From positions 1-64,000 of the forward strand of contig NZ_AUXV01000045.1 in assembly GCF_001625575.1 (NCBI RefSeq): DNA of 64,000 nt, given 5' to 3'. The notes beneath the pieces were generated by a model, which saw nothing but the letters and a program-made list of their open reading frames with translations, ran no database searches and was not told the DNA's origin. Shown here in pieces: positions 1 through 9,105 of the stretch (the stretch's first letter is position 1; each line of letters opens with the position of its first letter). The position numbers and the translations under genes were made by a program. The DNA comes from Pseudoalteromonas luteoviolacea S2607. GTDB taxonomy: Bacteria > Pseudomonadota > Gammaproteobacteria > Enterobacterales > Alteromonadaceae.

Positions 1-91
1 GGAGAGATGGCTGAGTGGTTGAAAGCACCGGTCTTGAAAACCGGCATACGTTAATAGCGTATCTAGGGTTCAAATCCCTATCTCTCCGCCA
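1..91 (+). tRNA. tRNA-Ser (anticodon UGA)
   Basis: The acceptor arms GGAGAGA (1-7) and TCTCTCC (81-87) pair, followed by discriminator G88 and an encoded CCA at 89-91. The anticodon stem CCGGT (28-32)/ACCGG (40-44) closes a 7-nt loop with TGA at 35-37, so it reads UCA and wobble serine codons. The long variable arm (about 45-64) is typical of class II tRNA-Ser, and the T-loop GGTTCAAAT is present. The gene starts exactly at the window edge, so its promoter lies outside. Confidence 0.97.
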
Positions 92-98
92 TATTAAG

Positions 99-129
99 GC
101 CCAAGTTAGTTTCTAGCTTGGGCTTTTTT
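99..129 (+). terminator. Intrinsic terminator of tRNA-Ser
   Basis: GCCCAAG...CTTGGGC stem (99-105/117-123), extended by a further pairing with one G-U, followed by six T residues at 124-129. It lies 8 nt after the tRNA CCA end. Confidence 0.9.
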
Positions 130-304
130 ACGTGTTTTACCTACCAAGCCAATGAGCTATAAACCCCTTCGAAAATATGTAAAAGTAATGACAGACCAAA
201 AGTGAGCTACTTTAATTGTAACTAGCGCGAGACTAAAGTCGCATTGACCCAAACGTACTTTACTCAAAAACTAAATCGAGACTTAATTTTGTAAGGTATT
301 TGAA

Positions 305-679
305 ATGAAAAATGTGGCGACAGCAATTGCTGTATCATTCCTTTCTCCGGTAATAATAGGAACAATGTTAGGGACCTACTTTTTCATTGGTTATGGAGAA
401 GTCGAGTTGTTTTGGCAGTTATTTACAACGGCCATCGCAAATGCACACATAGTTGGTATTTCAATGGCAGTTTGTGTATTGCCTACATATCACCTCCTTT
501 ACAAGCGCGACAAGGTTAGTTACTCGGCAGTGATGACTGCTGCCATGCTGGGAGGGGCGGCATTAACCTACGTGTTTTCTGTTGATGGAGGGCCTATTCT
601 TATCGCAAATTCAGTTATGTGCAGTCTCGCTGCGGCATTGTTTTTGTACAGTTTAAGAAGGCGTAACGTAGCTTGCTGA
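305..679 (+). CDS. Small multi-spanning membrane protein, function unknown
   Basis: A 124-residue protein of four predicted hydrophobic segments (about residues 5-28, 36-62, 73-92 and 96-117) and a basic end (SLRRRN), which suggests an inner-membrane protein with a cytoplasmic C-terminus. The ATG at 305 follows an AAGG at 292-295 with suitable spacing. I do not recognise a family. It stands alone, between the tRNA-Ser terminator and the fRMsr-proQ-prc group, with about 125 bp before the next gene, so no operon partner suggests its role. Coding potential is supported by length, ribosome-binding site and consistent hydrophobic pattern. No catalytic motif is visible. Confidence 0.7.
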   Translation: MKNVATAIAVSFLSPVIIGTMLGTYFFIGYGEVELFWQLFTTAIANAHIVGISMAVCVLPTYHLLYKRDKVSYSAVMTAAMLGGAALTYVFSVDGGPILIANSVMCSLAAALFLYSLRRRNVAC

Positions 680-803
680 GCGTTAATTGAACAGATAGTT
701 AGAGATTGATCGCAATTTCTTACTTTTTCTTAGTAAAAGGTTTCATTTGTTAGCGCGAAAGAGTACCTTTACTCCTTATATGTAAGAATGTTCAGTATTG
801 AAA

Positions 804-1262
804 ATGCAAAAGCAAAAATTTTATGATCTGTTAAACCAACAAGCTCAAGGGTTGATTGGTGGCGAAAATAACTTTATCGCTAATATGGCAAATCTAAGCG
901 CACTTTTATTCACAAACATGGAAGACATCAATTGGGCTGGCTTTTATCTGATGGACTCAGAGCAAGAGCTGGTGTTAGGTCCATTCCAAGGCAATCCTGC
1001 TTGTATACGTATCCCTGTTGGAAAAGGCGTTTGCGGTACAGCTGTTTCTGAATTAAAAACGCAACTTATCAAAGACGTTCATGCTTTCGAAGGGCATATT
1101 GCTTGTGATGCAGCATCAAATTCAGAGATCGTAATTCCCGTTTATCGACAAGGTAAAATATTTGCTGTTCTGGATATTGATAGCCCAAGTTTGGCAAGGT
1201 TTGATGAACAAGATAAACTGGGGCTGGAAGCCATTGTAAAAAGCTTCGAGGAAACACTTTAA
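804..1262 (+). CDS. msrC: Free methionine-(R)-sulfoxide reductase (fRMsr, GAF domain)
   Basis: Reduces free L-methionine-(R)-sulfoxide to methionine in the cytoplasm; the family is the E. coli YebR/MsrC type. The whole 152-residue chain is one GAF domain. The three family cysteines are at residues 67 (NPACIRIPVG), 77 (KGVCGTAV) and 101 (GHIACDAASN), with the same 10- and 24-residue spacing as the E. coli enzyme. I chose the ATG at 804 because the ORF can otherwise only be extended two codons to a TTG at 798; neither start has a strong ribosome-binding site. The stop codon directly abuts the ATG of the next gene, so the two are probably co-transcribed and translationally coupled. The order fRMsr-proQ-prc matches E. 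coli yebR-proQ-prc, except for the extra small gene here. Confidence 0.95.
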   Translation: MQKQKFYDLLNQQAQGLIGGENNFIANMANLSALLFTNMEDINWAGFYLMDSEQELVLGPFQGNPACIRIPVGKGVCGTAVSELKTQLIKDVHAFEGHIACDAASNSEIVIPVYRQGKIFAVLDIDSPSLARFDEQDKLGLEAIVKSFEETL

Positions 1263-1541
1263 ATGAAAGATATGCTTAATGTACAAGATTACCTGTTCTC
1301 AACTTTTGATGTGGGAGACTGGGAAGGTGATGAAGAGCAAGTTGCTGAAACGCTTAATGAGTTAATCCATTTTGCGTGGGAAAAATTGCCGGATGATCTT
1401 GGAACTGAGCAAATCGACCACATTATAAATGGTATTTGGGAACATTTACGCGGTGATATGGCACTCATAGATACCGAGTTAGATGAGCTCTTAGACTGGG
1501 TTACACACTACATTAATTCATCGTTAGATGAGAGTATTTAA
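1263..1541 (+). CDS. Small acidic protein of unknown function between msrC and proQ
   Basis: A 92-residue, strongly acidic, tryptophan-containing protein (Asp/Glu frequent throughout, five Trp) with no signal peptide or membrane segment. It is predicted mostly helical and cytosolic. Its ATG begins at the base following the msrC stop codon (TAA|ATG), and proQ begins 12 bp after its stop, so it sits tightly inside the msrC-proQ-prc group. I do not recognise a family. The position suggests it is expressed together with the RNA chaperone ProQ, but nothing in the sequence shows a physical partnership. E. coli has no gene at this position between yebR and proQ. Confidence 0.75.
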   Translation: MKDMLNVQDYLFSTFDVGDWEGDEEQVAETLNELIHFAWEKLPDDLGTEQIDHIINGIWEHLRGDMALIDTELDELLDWVTHYINSSLDESI

Positions 1542-1553
1542 ATAGGTTTAGAC

Positions 1554-2207
1554 ATGGAAACCACAAACAAGCTAAAAGATATTAATGAGGTTCTAGAGTT
1601 TTTATACTCTGAGTTTCCTCAGTGTTTTAAACAAAAGGACGGTATAAAGCCTCTTAAAGTCGGGATCTTTAAAGATATTGCTGAAAAGATCGAAGGCTCA
1701 GAGAAGGTAAGTAAGACACAAGTAAGGCAAGCGTTAAGAAAATACACTTCAAGCTGGCGTTACTTAGAAGCTGTAACTAAAAATGAATTCCGCGTGGATT
1801 TAGAAGGTGCTCAAGCTGAGAAAGTAGAACAAGAACACGTTGAGCATGCTCAAAAAGCTCTTGAAGAAAGTCGTGCAAAAATGGCTAAGCGTAAGAAGCC
1901 GCAGAGACCACGCAATGACGGTGACACAAAATCTTACAAATCAAAAGGCCAAGGTCACCCTCGTCACGCAAATAAAAAGGCTAAAGTTAATAATAAGAAA
2001 CCTGCGCCTCAGCAACAAAGAAGAAGTTCAGGAAAAGTTGAACCTCTTCCAGCAAATGAGGTCAAGGTAAATAACAAAGTTAAAGTTAAGCTTGGCCAAG
2101 CGCTAGTAAATGCAACGATTACTGAAGTAAATAAAGACGAAGTACACGTTGAGCTTGTTACTGGTATGCAGGTTAAGACAAAGGCCGAGAGCCTGTTTAT
2201 TTTATAA
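1554..2207 (+). CDS. proQ: RNA chaperone ProQ
   Basis: Global small-RNA-binding protein of the ProQ/FinO family. It has 217 residues, close to the 232 of E. coli ProQ. An N-terminal FinO-like domain (about 5-115; LKVGIFKDIAEK and VSKTQVRQALRKYTSSWRYL are typical) is followed by a Lys/Arg/Gln-rich linker (about 110-165) and a C-terminal small beta domain (about 165-217; GQALVNATITEVNKDEVHVE). The family binds structured sRNAs and mRNA 3' ends. Prc is encoded 10 bp downstream, as in E. coli, where proQ and prc are also adjacent. The start ATG at 1554 lies 12 bp after the upstream stop. Confidence 0.96.
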   Translation: METTNKLKDINEVLEFLYSEFPQCFKQKDGIKPLKVGIFKDIAEKIEGSEKVSKTQVRQALRKYTSSWRYLEAVTKNEFRVDLEGAQAEKVEQEHVEHAQKALEESRAKMAKRKKPQRPRNDGDTKSYKSKGQGHPRHANKKAKVNNKKPAPQQQRRSSGKVEPLPANEVKVNNKVKVKLGQALVNATITEVNKDEVHVELVTGMQVKTKAESLFIL

Positions 2208-2217
2208 GGAGTAGTGT

Positions 2218-4251
2218 ATGAGTAAAAATTTACCACTCATAGGGGCAGTTGCACTGTTTGTTTCCAGCGCTTGTTTGGCATCAAATGGAGCCGTAACAGA
2301 AAAAGATATACCAGTGCTTAAACCTGAATTACAGCACGCGACCGCTACGAAAAGAGTGACCAGTAAATTTACTCGTGAACACTACAAGCGCTTTAAACTC
2401 AATGAGGCACTATCTGAGCAGATCTTTGATCGCTTTGTTGAGAATATTGACTATAACAAGTCGCTATTCTTACAGTCCGAAATTGATGCATTTGCGCAAC
2501 ATAAAGCAAAGTTTGATGAAGCACTGGTAAGTGGCAAATTGAACTTTGCTTTTGAAATGTTTAATGAAAGCATGAAACGTCGCTTTGAACGTTTTGAGTA
2601 TGCGATTTCATTATTAGAAACAGAGATGAAGTTCGACAAACCGGACGAATTTTATTTTGATCGTGAAGAAGCCAATTTTGCTAAGAATCAAGCTGAATTA
2701 GACGAGTTTTGGCGTCAACGAGTTAAGTCTGACGCGCTCAGATTGAAATTGACTGGCAAAGATTGGGAAGGAATCAAGGAAGTTTTGACCAAGCGCTATA
2801 AAAACGCGCAGAAAAGATTGGTCCAAACAAATAACGAAGATGCGTTTCAAATCGTCATGAATGCGTTTGCACGTAGCATCGAAGCCCATACATCGTATTT
2901 GTCACCTCGCAGAGCTGAACAATTTAAGATGGATATGGAACTTGAACTAGAAGGCATCGGTGCAGTGCTTGGCTATGAAGAAGATTACACTGTTATTCGT
3001 AGTCTAGTTCCGGGTGGCCCAGCTGATAAGTCAGAAAAGATTAAAGCTGATGACAAAATTATTGGTGTTGCACAAGATGGCGAAGATTTTGTTGACGTTA
3101 TTGGCTGGCGATTAGACGATGTAGTCGATCTAATTAAAGGTCCAAAAGGCACGAAAGTGCGCCTGCAATACCTTAAAGGCAGCGATTCACACGGCACGCC
3201 AAAAGTCGTCGAAATTACACGTGATAAAATTAGACTTGAAGACAGAGCCGCAAAATCTTCGGTATTTGAGGCAAGCTACTCGACTTTAACAAGTAAAATT
3301 GGTGTGATTGAAATCCCAAGTTTTTACAATAATTTGTCAAAGGATGTACTTAAGGAGCTGACGAAGTTAAAGGCTGAAAAAGTTGATGGCATTATTGTTG
3401 ACCTTCGCCAAAATGGCGGTGGTTCATTAAATGAAGCAAGAAACCTGACAGGTTTATTTATTGATAAAGGGCCGGTAGTTCAGATCCACACCGCAAATAA
3501 TCGCGTTGATATTCTTAAAGATTTGGATGGCGTTACACACTATGACGGGCCGCTCACTATTTTGGTTGACCGTTACAGTGCCTCCGCATCCGAAATATTC
3601 GCCGCAGCAATGCAAGACTATGGGCGTGGTGTAGTTATTGGTGAGCAAACCTTCGGCAAAGGTACAGTGCAGCAACATAGGGGCTTGCGTAAAACATATG
3701 ACCTTTTTGAGAATCCATTAGGTAGCATTACTTATACCATTGCCAAGTTTTATCGTATCGATGGGGGCAGTACACAAAATAAAGGTGTGATACCAGATAT
3801 TTTGCTCCCGTCATATATTGATCCAGAAGAGTGGGGTGAAAGTCAGGAAGATAACGCCTTACCTTGGGATAGTATTGTAAAGGCTAAGTACCGTACCTTA
3901 GAAGACTTAGCGCCAAAGATTAATTACTTAAATGACATGCACCAGAAGCGTATAAAATCAGAACCTGAATTCTCTTACGTCATCAGCGATATTGCGCGTT
4001 ACAAAGAGCAAGAGAATGAAGAGTCTATCTCACTCGTAGAAGCTGAGCGTAAAAAAGATCGTGAAGAGAGGGATGCGCGTGCGCTAGCCAGAACTAATGA
4101 GCGCCTAACACGCTTAGGACTAGAAAAAGTAGAATCACTAGATGATATTCCAGATGTGATTTCAGATTTGGACCCATATTTAGAAGAAGCAGCTCTAATC
4201 ACACAAGATGTTATTAACTACGGTAGATTGGTCAAAAATAATATCAAGTAA
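2218..4251 (+). CDS. prc: Tail-specific carboxy-terminal protease Prc (Tsp)
   Basis: Periplasmic serine protease of peptidase family S41 that degrades or trims proteins with nonpolar C-termini, including peptidoglycan hydrolases and lipoproteins in E. coli. The 677-residue protein has an N-terminal signal sequence (about 1-22), an N-terminal helical domain, a PDZ domain (about 240-325; GIGAVLGYEEDYTVI) and the protease core with the SASASEIFAAAM and TFGKGTVQQ motifs. By spacing, the catalytic Ser is residue 456 and the Lys residue 481, 25 apart as in E. coli Prc. The C-terminal domain of unknown function (DUF3340-like) is also present. An AAGGAG site precedes the ATG at 2218, and a strong terminator follows. 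Confidence 0.97.
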   Translation: MSKNLPLIGAVALFVSSACLASNGAVTEKDIPVLKPELQHATATKRVTSKFTREHYKRFKLNEALSEQIFDRFVENIDYNKSLFLQSEIDAFAQHKAKFDEALVSGKLNFAFEMFNESMKRRFERFEYAISLLETEMKFDKPDEFYFDREEANFAKNQAELDEFWRQRVKSDALRLKLTGKDWEGIKEVLTKRYKNAQKRLVQTNNEDAFQIVMNAFARSIEAHTSYLSPRRAEQFKMDMELELEGIGAVLGYEEDYTVIRSLVPGGPADKSEKIKADDKIIGVAQDGEDFVDVIGWRLDDVVDLIKGPKGTKVRLQYLKGSDSHGTPKVVEITRDKIRLEDRAAKSSVFEASYSTLTSKIGVIEIPSFYNNLSKDVLKELTKLKAEKVDGIIVDLRQNGGGSLNEARNLTGLFIDKGPVVQIHTANNRVDILKDLDGVTHYDGPLTILVDRYSASASEIFAAAMQDYGRGVVIGEQTFGKGTVQQHRGLRKTYDLFENPLGSITYTIAKFYRIDGGSTQNKGVIPDILLPSYIDPEEWGESQEDNALPWDSIVKAKYRTLEDLAPKINYLNDMHQKRIKSEPEFSYVISDIARYKEQENEESISLVEAERKKDREERDARALARTNERLTRLGLEKVESLDDIPDVISDLDPYLEEAALITQDVINYGRLVKNNIK

Positions 4252-4279
4252 TAAAGACGTTTTTTGTGATATGAAAAAG

Positions 4280-4299
4280 GGCGCTTAAGCGCCTTTTTT
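4280..4299 (+). terminator. Intrinsic terminator of the msrC-proQ-prc group
   Basis: GGCGC-TTAA-GCGCC stem (4280-4293) followed by six T residues, 28 bp after the prc stop. Confidence 0.92.
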
Positions 4300-4362
4300 C
4301 GTTACTAGTCTTGTCAAATTTGTTATCATCGCCAGTCGCAACAAGACAACATTGGCTAGTTT

Positions 4363-4477
4363 TACCAATCCGTATTAATAATTAAAGCCAAAATTTAGAG
4401 CCTGTAAGTAAACCACTCGGGTTTTCGTGTTCGAATAGAGGTTAAAGGCAATCAAGTATTGTTAAACCGGATTGGTA
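4363..4477. repeat. MITE-like inverted-repeat element between prc and nhaC
   Basis: About 115 bp bounded by perfect 10-bp inverted ends TACCAATCCG (4363-4372) and CGGATTGGTA (4468-4477), with a TAT immediately outside the right end. It has no coding capacity. Inverted ends of this type at this size are what a miniature transposable element looks like; I recall similar TACCAATCCG ends in marine Alteromonadales but cannot confirm that here. No second copy is evident in this window. It lies in the leader region of nhaC. Confidence 0.4.
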
Positions 4478-4545
4478 TAGGAAGCGTGTTCTGCACCTAG
4501 CTGAATAATAATACGCACCATGACGAGTGCGAGGGGTACAGTAAT

Positions 4546-5994
4546 TTGAAACAACCTAAAGCCGCATCCTCTTGGGATGCTTTCATACCAATAATAGTAT
4601 TAGTAAGTTTACTTGGCGCAGCAGTGTATCTATATGGCGATAACTCGTCTTCGGGTCCAAACCAGATAGCGCTATTATTTGCCACATTTACCGCCGCGCT
4701 CATCGGTCTCAAAAACGGTTTTACATGGAAAACGCTTGAAGAGGCGATGATTAAAGGTATCACAATTTCTTTAGGTGCAATCTTGATCTTACTCATGGTT
4801 GGAGCACTTATAGGCACTTGGTTGCTATCGGGCACGGTACCAACGCTGATTTATTATGGACTACAAATTATCAATCCAGCTTGGTTTTATGCCGCAAGCT
4901 GTTTGATATGTGGCATAGTTGCGATGAGTATCGGTAGCTCTTGGACAACAGCGGCAACCATTGGTGTTGCTTTACTCGGGGTTGCCAATGGATTAGGTCT
5001 AGATCCAGTAGTTACGGCAGGCGCTGTGATTTCAGGCGCTTATTTTGGTGATAAGTTGAGTCCATTGTCAGAAACAACCAACTTAGCTCCAGCTGTTGCG
5101 GGCAGTGACTTATTTGACCACATACAGCATATGCTTTGGACAACGGTCCCCAGCTTTGTGATTGCTTTAATCATTTTTATAGTGATGGGTTTTAACGCAG
5201 ATGTTGCAAGTGATGCTGGCAAGATTGATGCGATAAGTTCCATTTTACAAGAAAACTTTAATATCAATATCCTGATGTTAGTTCCGCTAGTAATTTTGTT
5301 AGGGTTAGCTATCAAGAAAATGCCAGCTTTCCCGGCTATCTCAATAGGTGCGGTTGTTGGCGCTGTTTGGGCGCTGTTGTTCCAAGGTGATTTGATAGCA
5401 AGTCAATTGGATGCCAGTCAAGGGCCGCTTGTCGGACAATTTAAGCTCATATGGGCAACATTTTTTGACGGTTTCAGTGTGCAAACTGGTGATGCAAAAA
5501 TGGATGATCTGCTTAGTGGTGGCGGAATGTCCAGCATGTTGACTACAACCTGGCTGATTATGACGGCGTTGATGTTTGGTGCAATTATGGAGAAGACAGG
5601 CTTATTAGAAGTCTTCGTCCGTAGCATTTTAAAAATTGCAAAGAGTACAGGTTCGCTAATTGCTTCCACAATTGCGACTTGTTTTGGTACTAATTTGGTA
5701 GCGGCAGACCAGTATATCGCTATCGTGGTGCCAGGTAGAATGTTTAAAGAGGAGTACAAAAAGCGAGGCCTTCAAAGCGTAAACCTATCTCGCACACTTG
5801 AAGATGGAGGAACGATTACGAGCCCACTTATTCCTTGGAACACGTGCGGTGCCTACATGCAAAGTGTCCTGTTAATTAACCCTCTAGATTATGCTGTTTA
5901 CGCATTTTTCAATTTAATAAACCCACTTCTAGCAATAGTTTATGGTTACCTTGGCGTCAAAGTTCTAAGGCTAAAACCAAGAGCGCAAGAATAA
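4546..5994 (+). CDS. nhaC: NhaC-family Na+/H+ antiporter
   Basis: Inner-membrane sodium/proton antiporter of the NhaC (ion transporter superfamily) type. The 482-residue protein has about 11-12 hydrophobic segments. Conserved family features include the SIGSSWTTAATIG segment (about 125-137), GAYFGDKLSPLSETTNLAP (about 165-183), and the C-terminal repeat LEDGGTITSPLIPWNTCGAY (about 422-441). The start is TTG at 4546: an in-frame TAA directly precedes it, the next Met is more than 60 codons inside, and a GAGGGG ribosome-binding sequence lies about 10 bp upstream. It is a single gene flanked by terminators. Together with NhaD elsewhere in the window it points to a sodium-rich habitat. Confidence 0.94.
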   Translation: MKQPKAASSWDAFIPIIVLVSLLGAAVYLYGDNSSSGPNQIALLFATFTAALIGLKNGFTWKTLEEAMIKGITISLGAILILLMVGALIGTWLLSGTVPTLIYYGLQIINPAWFYAASCLICGIVAMSIGSSWTTAATIGVALLGVANGLGLDPVVTAGAVISGAYFGDKLSPLSETTNLAPAVAGSDLFDHIQHMLWTTVPSFVIALIIFIVMGFNADVASDAGKIDAISSILQENFNINILMLVPLVILLGLAIKKMPAFPAISIGAVVGAVWALLFQGDLIASQLDASQGPLVGQFKLIWATFFDGFSVQTGDAKMDDLLSGGGMSSMLTTTWLIMTALMFGAIMEKTGLLEVFVRSILKIAKSTGSLIASTIATCFGTNLVAADQYIAIVVPGRMFKEEYKKRGLQSVNLSRTLEDGGTITSPLIPWNTCGAYMQSVLLINPLDYAVYAFFNLINPLLAIVYGYLGVKVLRLKPRAQE

Positions 5995-6002
5995 AGCAAA
6001 AA

Positions 6003-6026
6003 GCCCCACTGAGTTGGGGCATTTTT
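6003..6026 (+). terminator. Intrinsic terminator of nhaC
   Basis: GCCCCA-CTGAGT-TGGGGC stem (6003-6020), then A and a run of five T residues, 9 bp after the stop codon. Confidence 0.88.
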
Positions 6027-6214
6027 ATAGTTTAAACCGAGACTTAACTGGTCTAAACTTGTTTACATGCTACTCGAGCCTAATTTAAAATTATTAAATC
6101 TTGTCCAATAATATAACTGAGTCGAGAAATCTGGTTTCAGGGTTTACATTACTCACGCGAAAAGCCGAATCAATAAATCGCGTTTGAGTATGCTTATGTT
6201 ATGAAGGAATTTAA

Positions 6215-8800
6215 ATGACGCATAAACCACAAGCAAAATATTTAAAAGACTACCAACCGCCTAGTCATCTAGTTGAACATATTGATTTAACTTTTGATCT
6301 GTCACCTAAAAAAACGGTCGTGACGGCAAAGTATCATTTAGAAGCAAACAAGCAGTCGAGTTCAGTTGAACTAGATGGTGTGGACCTTAAGCTTACTTCT
6401 TTAAAGGTGAACGGGTTACCACATGAAAAATACGAGTTAACTGATTCAAAGCTAATAATTGATGGCGTACCAAGTGCATTTGACTTAGAAATTGAGACTG
6501 TCATTGCGCCAGAATTAAATACATCACTGGAAGGGTTGTATTTATCTGACGGAGCATACTGTACGCAATGTGAAGCTGAAGGCTTTAGGAAAATTACGTA
6601 TTTCTTTGATCGACCTGATGTGCTAGCAACCTATACTGTCACTGTGATCGGTGACAGCGGGTTTCCATATTTACTGTCCAATGGTAATAAAGTCGAAGAA
6701 GGTAGCCTTGAAAATGGAAAGCACTACGTAAAATGGGAAGATCCTTTTAAAAAACCTTCCTATTTATTTGCGTTGGTTGCGGGAGAGTTTGACTTACTGG
6801 AAGACACTTTTAAAACTAAAAGTGGAAGAGATGTAAAACTGCAAATATTTGTCGATAAAGGTAATTTATCCAAAGCACCGCATGCCATGGAGTCGCTAAA
6901 AAAATCCATGAAGTGGGATGAAGAGCGCTTTAATTTAGAGTATGACCTTGATATCTATATGATTGTTGCTGTCGATTTCTTTAATATGGGCGCAATGGAA
7001 AATAAAGGTCTGAATGTGTTTAACAGCGCATGCGTATTGGCAAATCAAGAAACTGCGACTGATAGAGATTACCATGTTATCGAGTCCATCGTTGGCCATG
7101 AGTATTTCCACAACTGGACGGGTAACCGAGTCACTTGCCGAGATTGGTTTCAGCTAAGTTTAAAAGAAGGTCTAACAGTATTTCGAGATCAGGAGTTTAG
7201 CAGTGACTTGGGGTCAAGAGCGCTTAACCGTATTGACGCAGTAAACGCGATGCGAACGCATCAATTTGCGGAAGATGCAGGGCCTATGGCACACCCGATT
7301 CGTCCTGAAAAAGTCATTGAAATGAATAATTTCTATACTGTCACTGTGTATAACAAGGGCGCAGAAGTCATTCGTATGATGCATACTTTATTGGGCGAAC
7401 TAGGCTTCCAAAAGGGCATGAAACTGTACTTTGAACGCCATGATGGACAGGCTGTTACGTGTGATGATTTTGTCAACTCAATGGCCGATGCAACAGGAAC
7501 AGATTTAACCCAGTTCAAATTATGGTACAGCCAGTTTGGCACACCAAAGTTAAAGGTACGTACTCAGTACAACAAAACACACGGAGAGTATCAAATCGAC
7601 ATTGAGCAGGTTCATGCTGCACAAGATCCGGTTCAAGAACCACTGCATATCCCTGTAGCAATCGAATTGTTAGACAATCAGGGGGCTAGAATAATTTTAG
7701 AGCATCCAGAAGTGCGCCAAGGTCGAGTTATTGAGCTAAAAGCTGCAAAACAGACCTTCACATTTGAAGGTATATCTGAAGAACCTACATTGGTCTTACT
7801 CGAAGATTTTTCAGCGCCGTGCTTATTGGAGTACGACTACACAGTTGATCAACTTTGCCATATAGCGAAGTTTGCATCGAGTGATTATGCACGATGGGAA
7901 GCTCTACAACAGTTGTATACTCAGCAAATAAGAGAGTATGTTGATGGGCATACAGTGGACTTTATGCTGTCTAAAGCGCTATCTGCGGTCCTCTTGAGCT
8001 TATTTGACAATAAACCAAGAGACCTCGCTATCCTTGCAGAATATATCACGATCCCTAATTTCGATACTTTGTCAGCTGGTTATGAACAGGTGCCAGTAGA
8101 AGCGCTGTGTAACGCTATTGATGAGCTAGAAAGTCAGATAGCACATTTATTAAAAGATGTACTTACGCAGTTTTATATTGGTACCCAAGAGAGCGGCAGC
8201 TTGAGTGCTGAGGATGTTGCTATTAGAGCACTTAAAAATAGAAGCTTGTACTATCTGGCACTAACAGATGTGGACGTTTCAACATCTCTGAGCTCACAAG
8301 CTTCATCTACAAACATGACCAATAAACTCGGTGCACTGCGCAGCGCTGTTAACGCCAATCATAACCTGCAAAATGAGTTGATGGCGCATTTTGATAAACA
8401 ATGGAACCATGACCTGTTGGTCATGGACAAATGGTTTGCATTACAAGCTGCAAACAAAGCTGATGCGTGTATTGACAATATTTTGTCTTTATACGAGCAC
8501 CCTTGTTTTGATAAATCCAATCCGAATCGCGTACGAGCACTTGTTGGTACGTTTGCTAGGACTAACCCAAAACAGTTCCACAGAGAGGACGGTGCCGGCT
8601 ATAAACTCTTGGCAGATCTTATCTGTGAACTTAATCAGCTCAACCCTCAAAACGCTTCACGAATCATCACGCCACTATTGTCGTTTAAGCGATTCGATGA
8701 AAAGCGTCAAGGCCTCATGAAAGCGCAGTTAGAGCGGCTTTCAAGCATTGATAATTTGAGCGACGATCTGTTTGAGAAGATAGACAAAGCACTGAATTGA
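6215..8800 (+). CDS. pepN: Aminopeptidase N
   Basis: Zinc metallo-aminopeptidase of family M1 that removes N-terminal residues from peptides in the cytoplasm. Its 861 residues compare with 870 in E. coli PepN. The exopeptidase motif GAMEN is at 259-263 and the zinc motif HEYFH at 295-299 with the distal Glu in LKEGLTVFRD near 318. The N-terminal beta domain, catalytic domain, small beta domain (about 440-545) and large C-terminal helical domain (to 861) are all present. GAAGGAA precedes the ATG at 6215. It is followed after 3 bp by a DUF2835 gene, so the two probably share a transcript. Confidence 0.97.
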   Translation: MTHKPQAKYLKDYQPPSHLVEHIDLTFDLSPKKTVVTAKYHLEANKQSSSVELDGVDLKLTSLKVNGLPHEKYELTDSKLIIDGVPSAFDLEIETVIAPELNTSLEGLYLSDGAYCTQCEAEGFRKITYFFDRPDVLATYTVTVIGDSGFPYLLSNGNKVEEGSLENGKHYVKWEDPFKKPSYLFALVAGEFDLLEDTFKTKSGRDVKLQIFVDKGNLSKAPHAMESLKKSMKWDEERFNLEYDLDIYMIVAVDFFNMGAMENKGLNVFNSACVLANQETATDRDYHVIESIVGHEYFHNWTGNRVTCRDWFQLSLKEGLTVFRDQEFSSDLGSRALNRIDAVNAMRTHQFAEDAGPMAHPIRPEKVIEMNNFYTVTVYNKGAEVIRMMHTLLGELGFQKGMKLYFERHDGQAVTCDDFVNSMADATGTDLTQFKLWYSQFGTPKLKVRTQYNKTHGEYQIDIEQVHAAQDPVQEPLHIPVAIELLDNQGARIILEHPEVRQGRVIELKAAKQTFTFEGISEEPTLVLLEDFSAPCLLEYDYTVDQLCHIAKFASSDYARWEALQQLYTQQIREYVDGHTVDFMLSKALSAVLLSLFDNKPRDLAILAEYITIPNFDTLSAGYEQVPVEALCNAIDELESQIAHLLKDVLTQFYIGTQESGSLSAEDVAIRALKNRSLYYLALTDVDVSTSLSSQASSTNMTNKLGALRSAVNANHNLQNELMAHFDKQWNHDLLVMDKWFALQAANKADACIDNILSLYEHPCFDKSNPNRVRALVGTFARTNPKQFHREDGAGYKLLADLICELNQLNPQNASRIITPLLSFKRFDEKRQGLMKAQLERLSSIDNLSDDLFEKIDKALN

Positions 8801-8803
8801 TAA

Positions 8804-9025
8804 ATGCAAGAGTATTACTTTTATTTAAAGCTAACACATGAACAGTGTTTAGCTTACTACGAAGGTGAAGTAGAGCACATACAAGTCATTGAAGACGGTG
8901 GAAAGCGCATTCGCTTTCCTGCTCAGCATATTCGTAGGTTTGTATCAACTATCGGAGTAAGTGGCCGTTTTAGACTGCAATTGGACGATAATAACCGTTT
9001 CATTGCGTTAGAAAAGGTCAATTAG
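8804..9025 (+). CDS. DUF2835 family protein
   Basis: A 73-residue small protein matching the DUF2835 pattern: an aromatic start (YYFYLKL), then a repeated beta-rich segment with RIRFPAQHIRRFV and GVSGRFRLQLDDNNRF. The family is known from marine gammaproteobacteria but has no assigned function. No signal peptide or membrane segment is visible, so it is probably cytosolic. Its ATG lies 3 bp after the pepN stop, which suggests coupling with pepN. Many relatives also lie next to pepN; this is recalled rather than checked. There is no terminator-like hairpin right after it. Confidence 0.88.
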   Translation: MQEYYFYLKLTHEQCLAYYEGEVEHIQVIEDGGKRIRFPAQHIRRFVSTIGVSGRFRLQLDDNNRFIALEKVN

Positions 9026-9105
9026 CATACATATTGTCATAACGAGATAAACTATTTTTGTTAATTCGGTTTGTTTTAAACTTAAATTACGTGTTATAAC
9101 TATTC

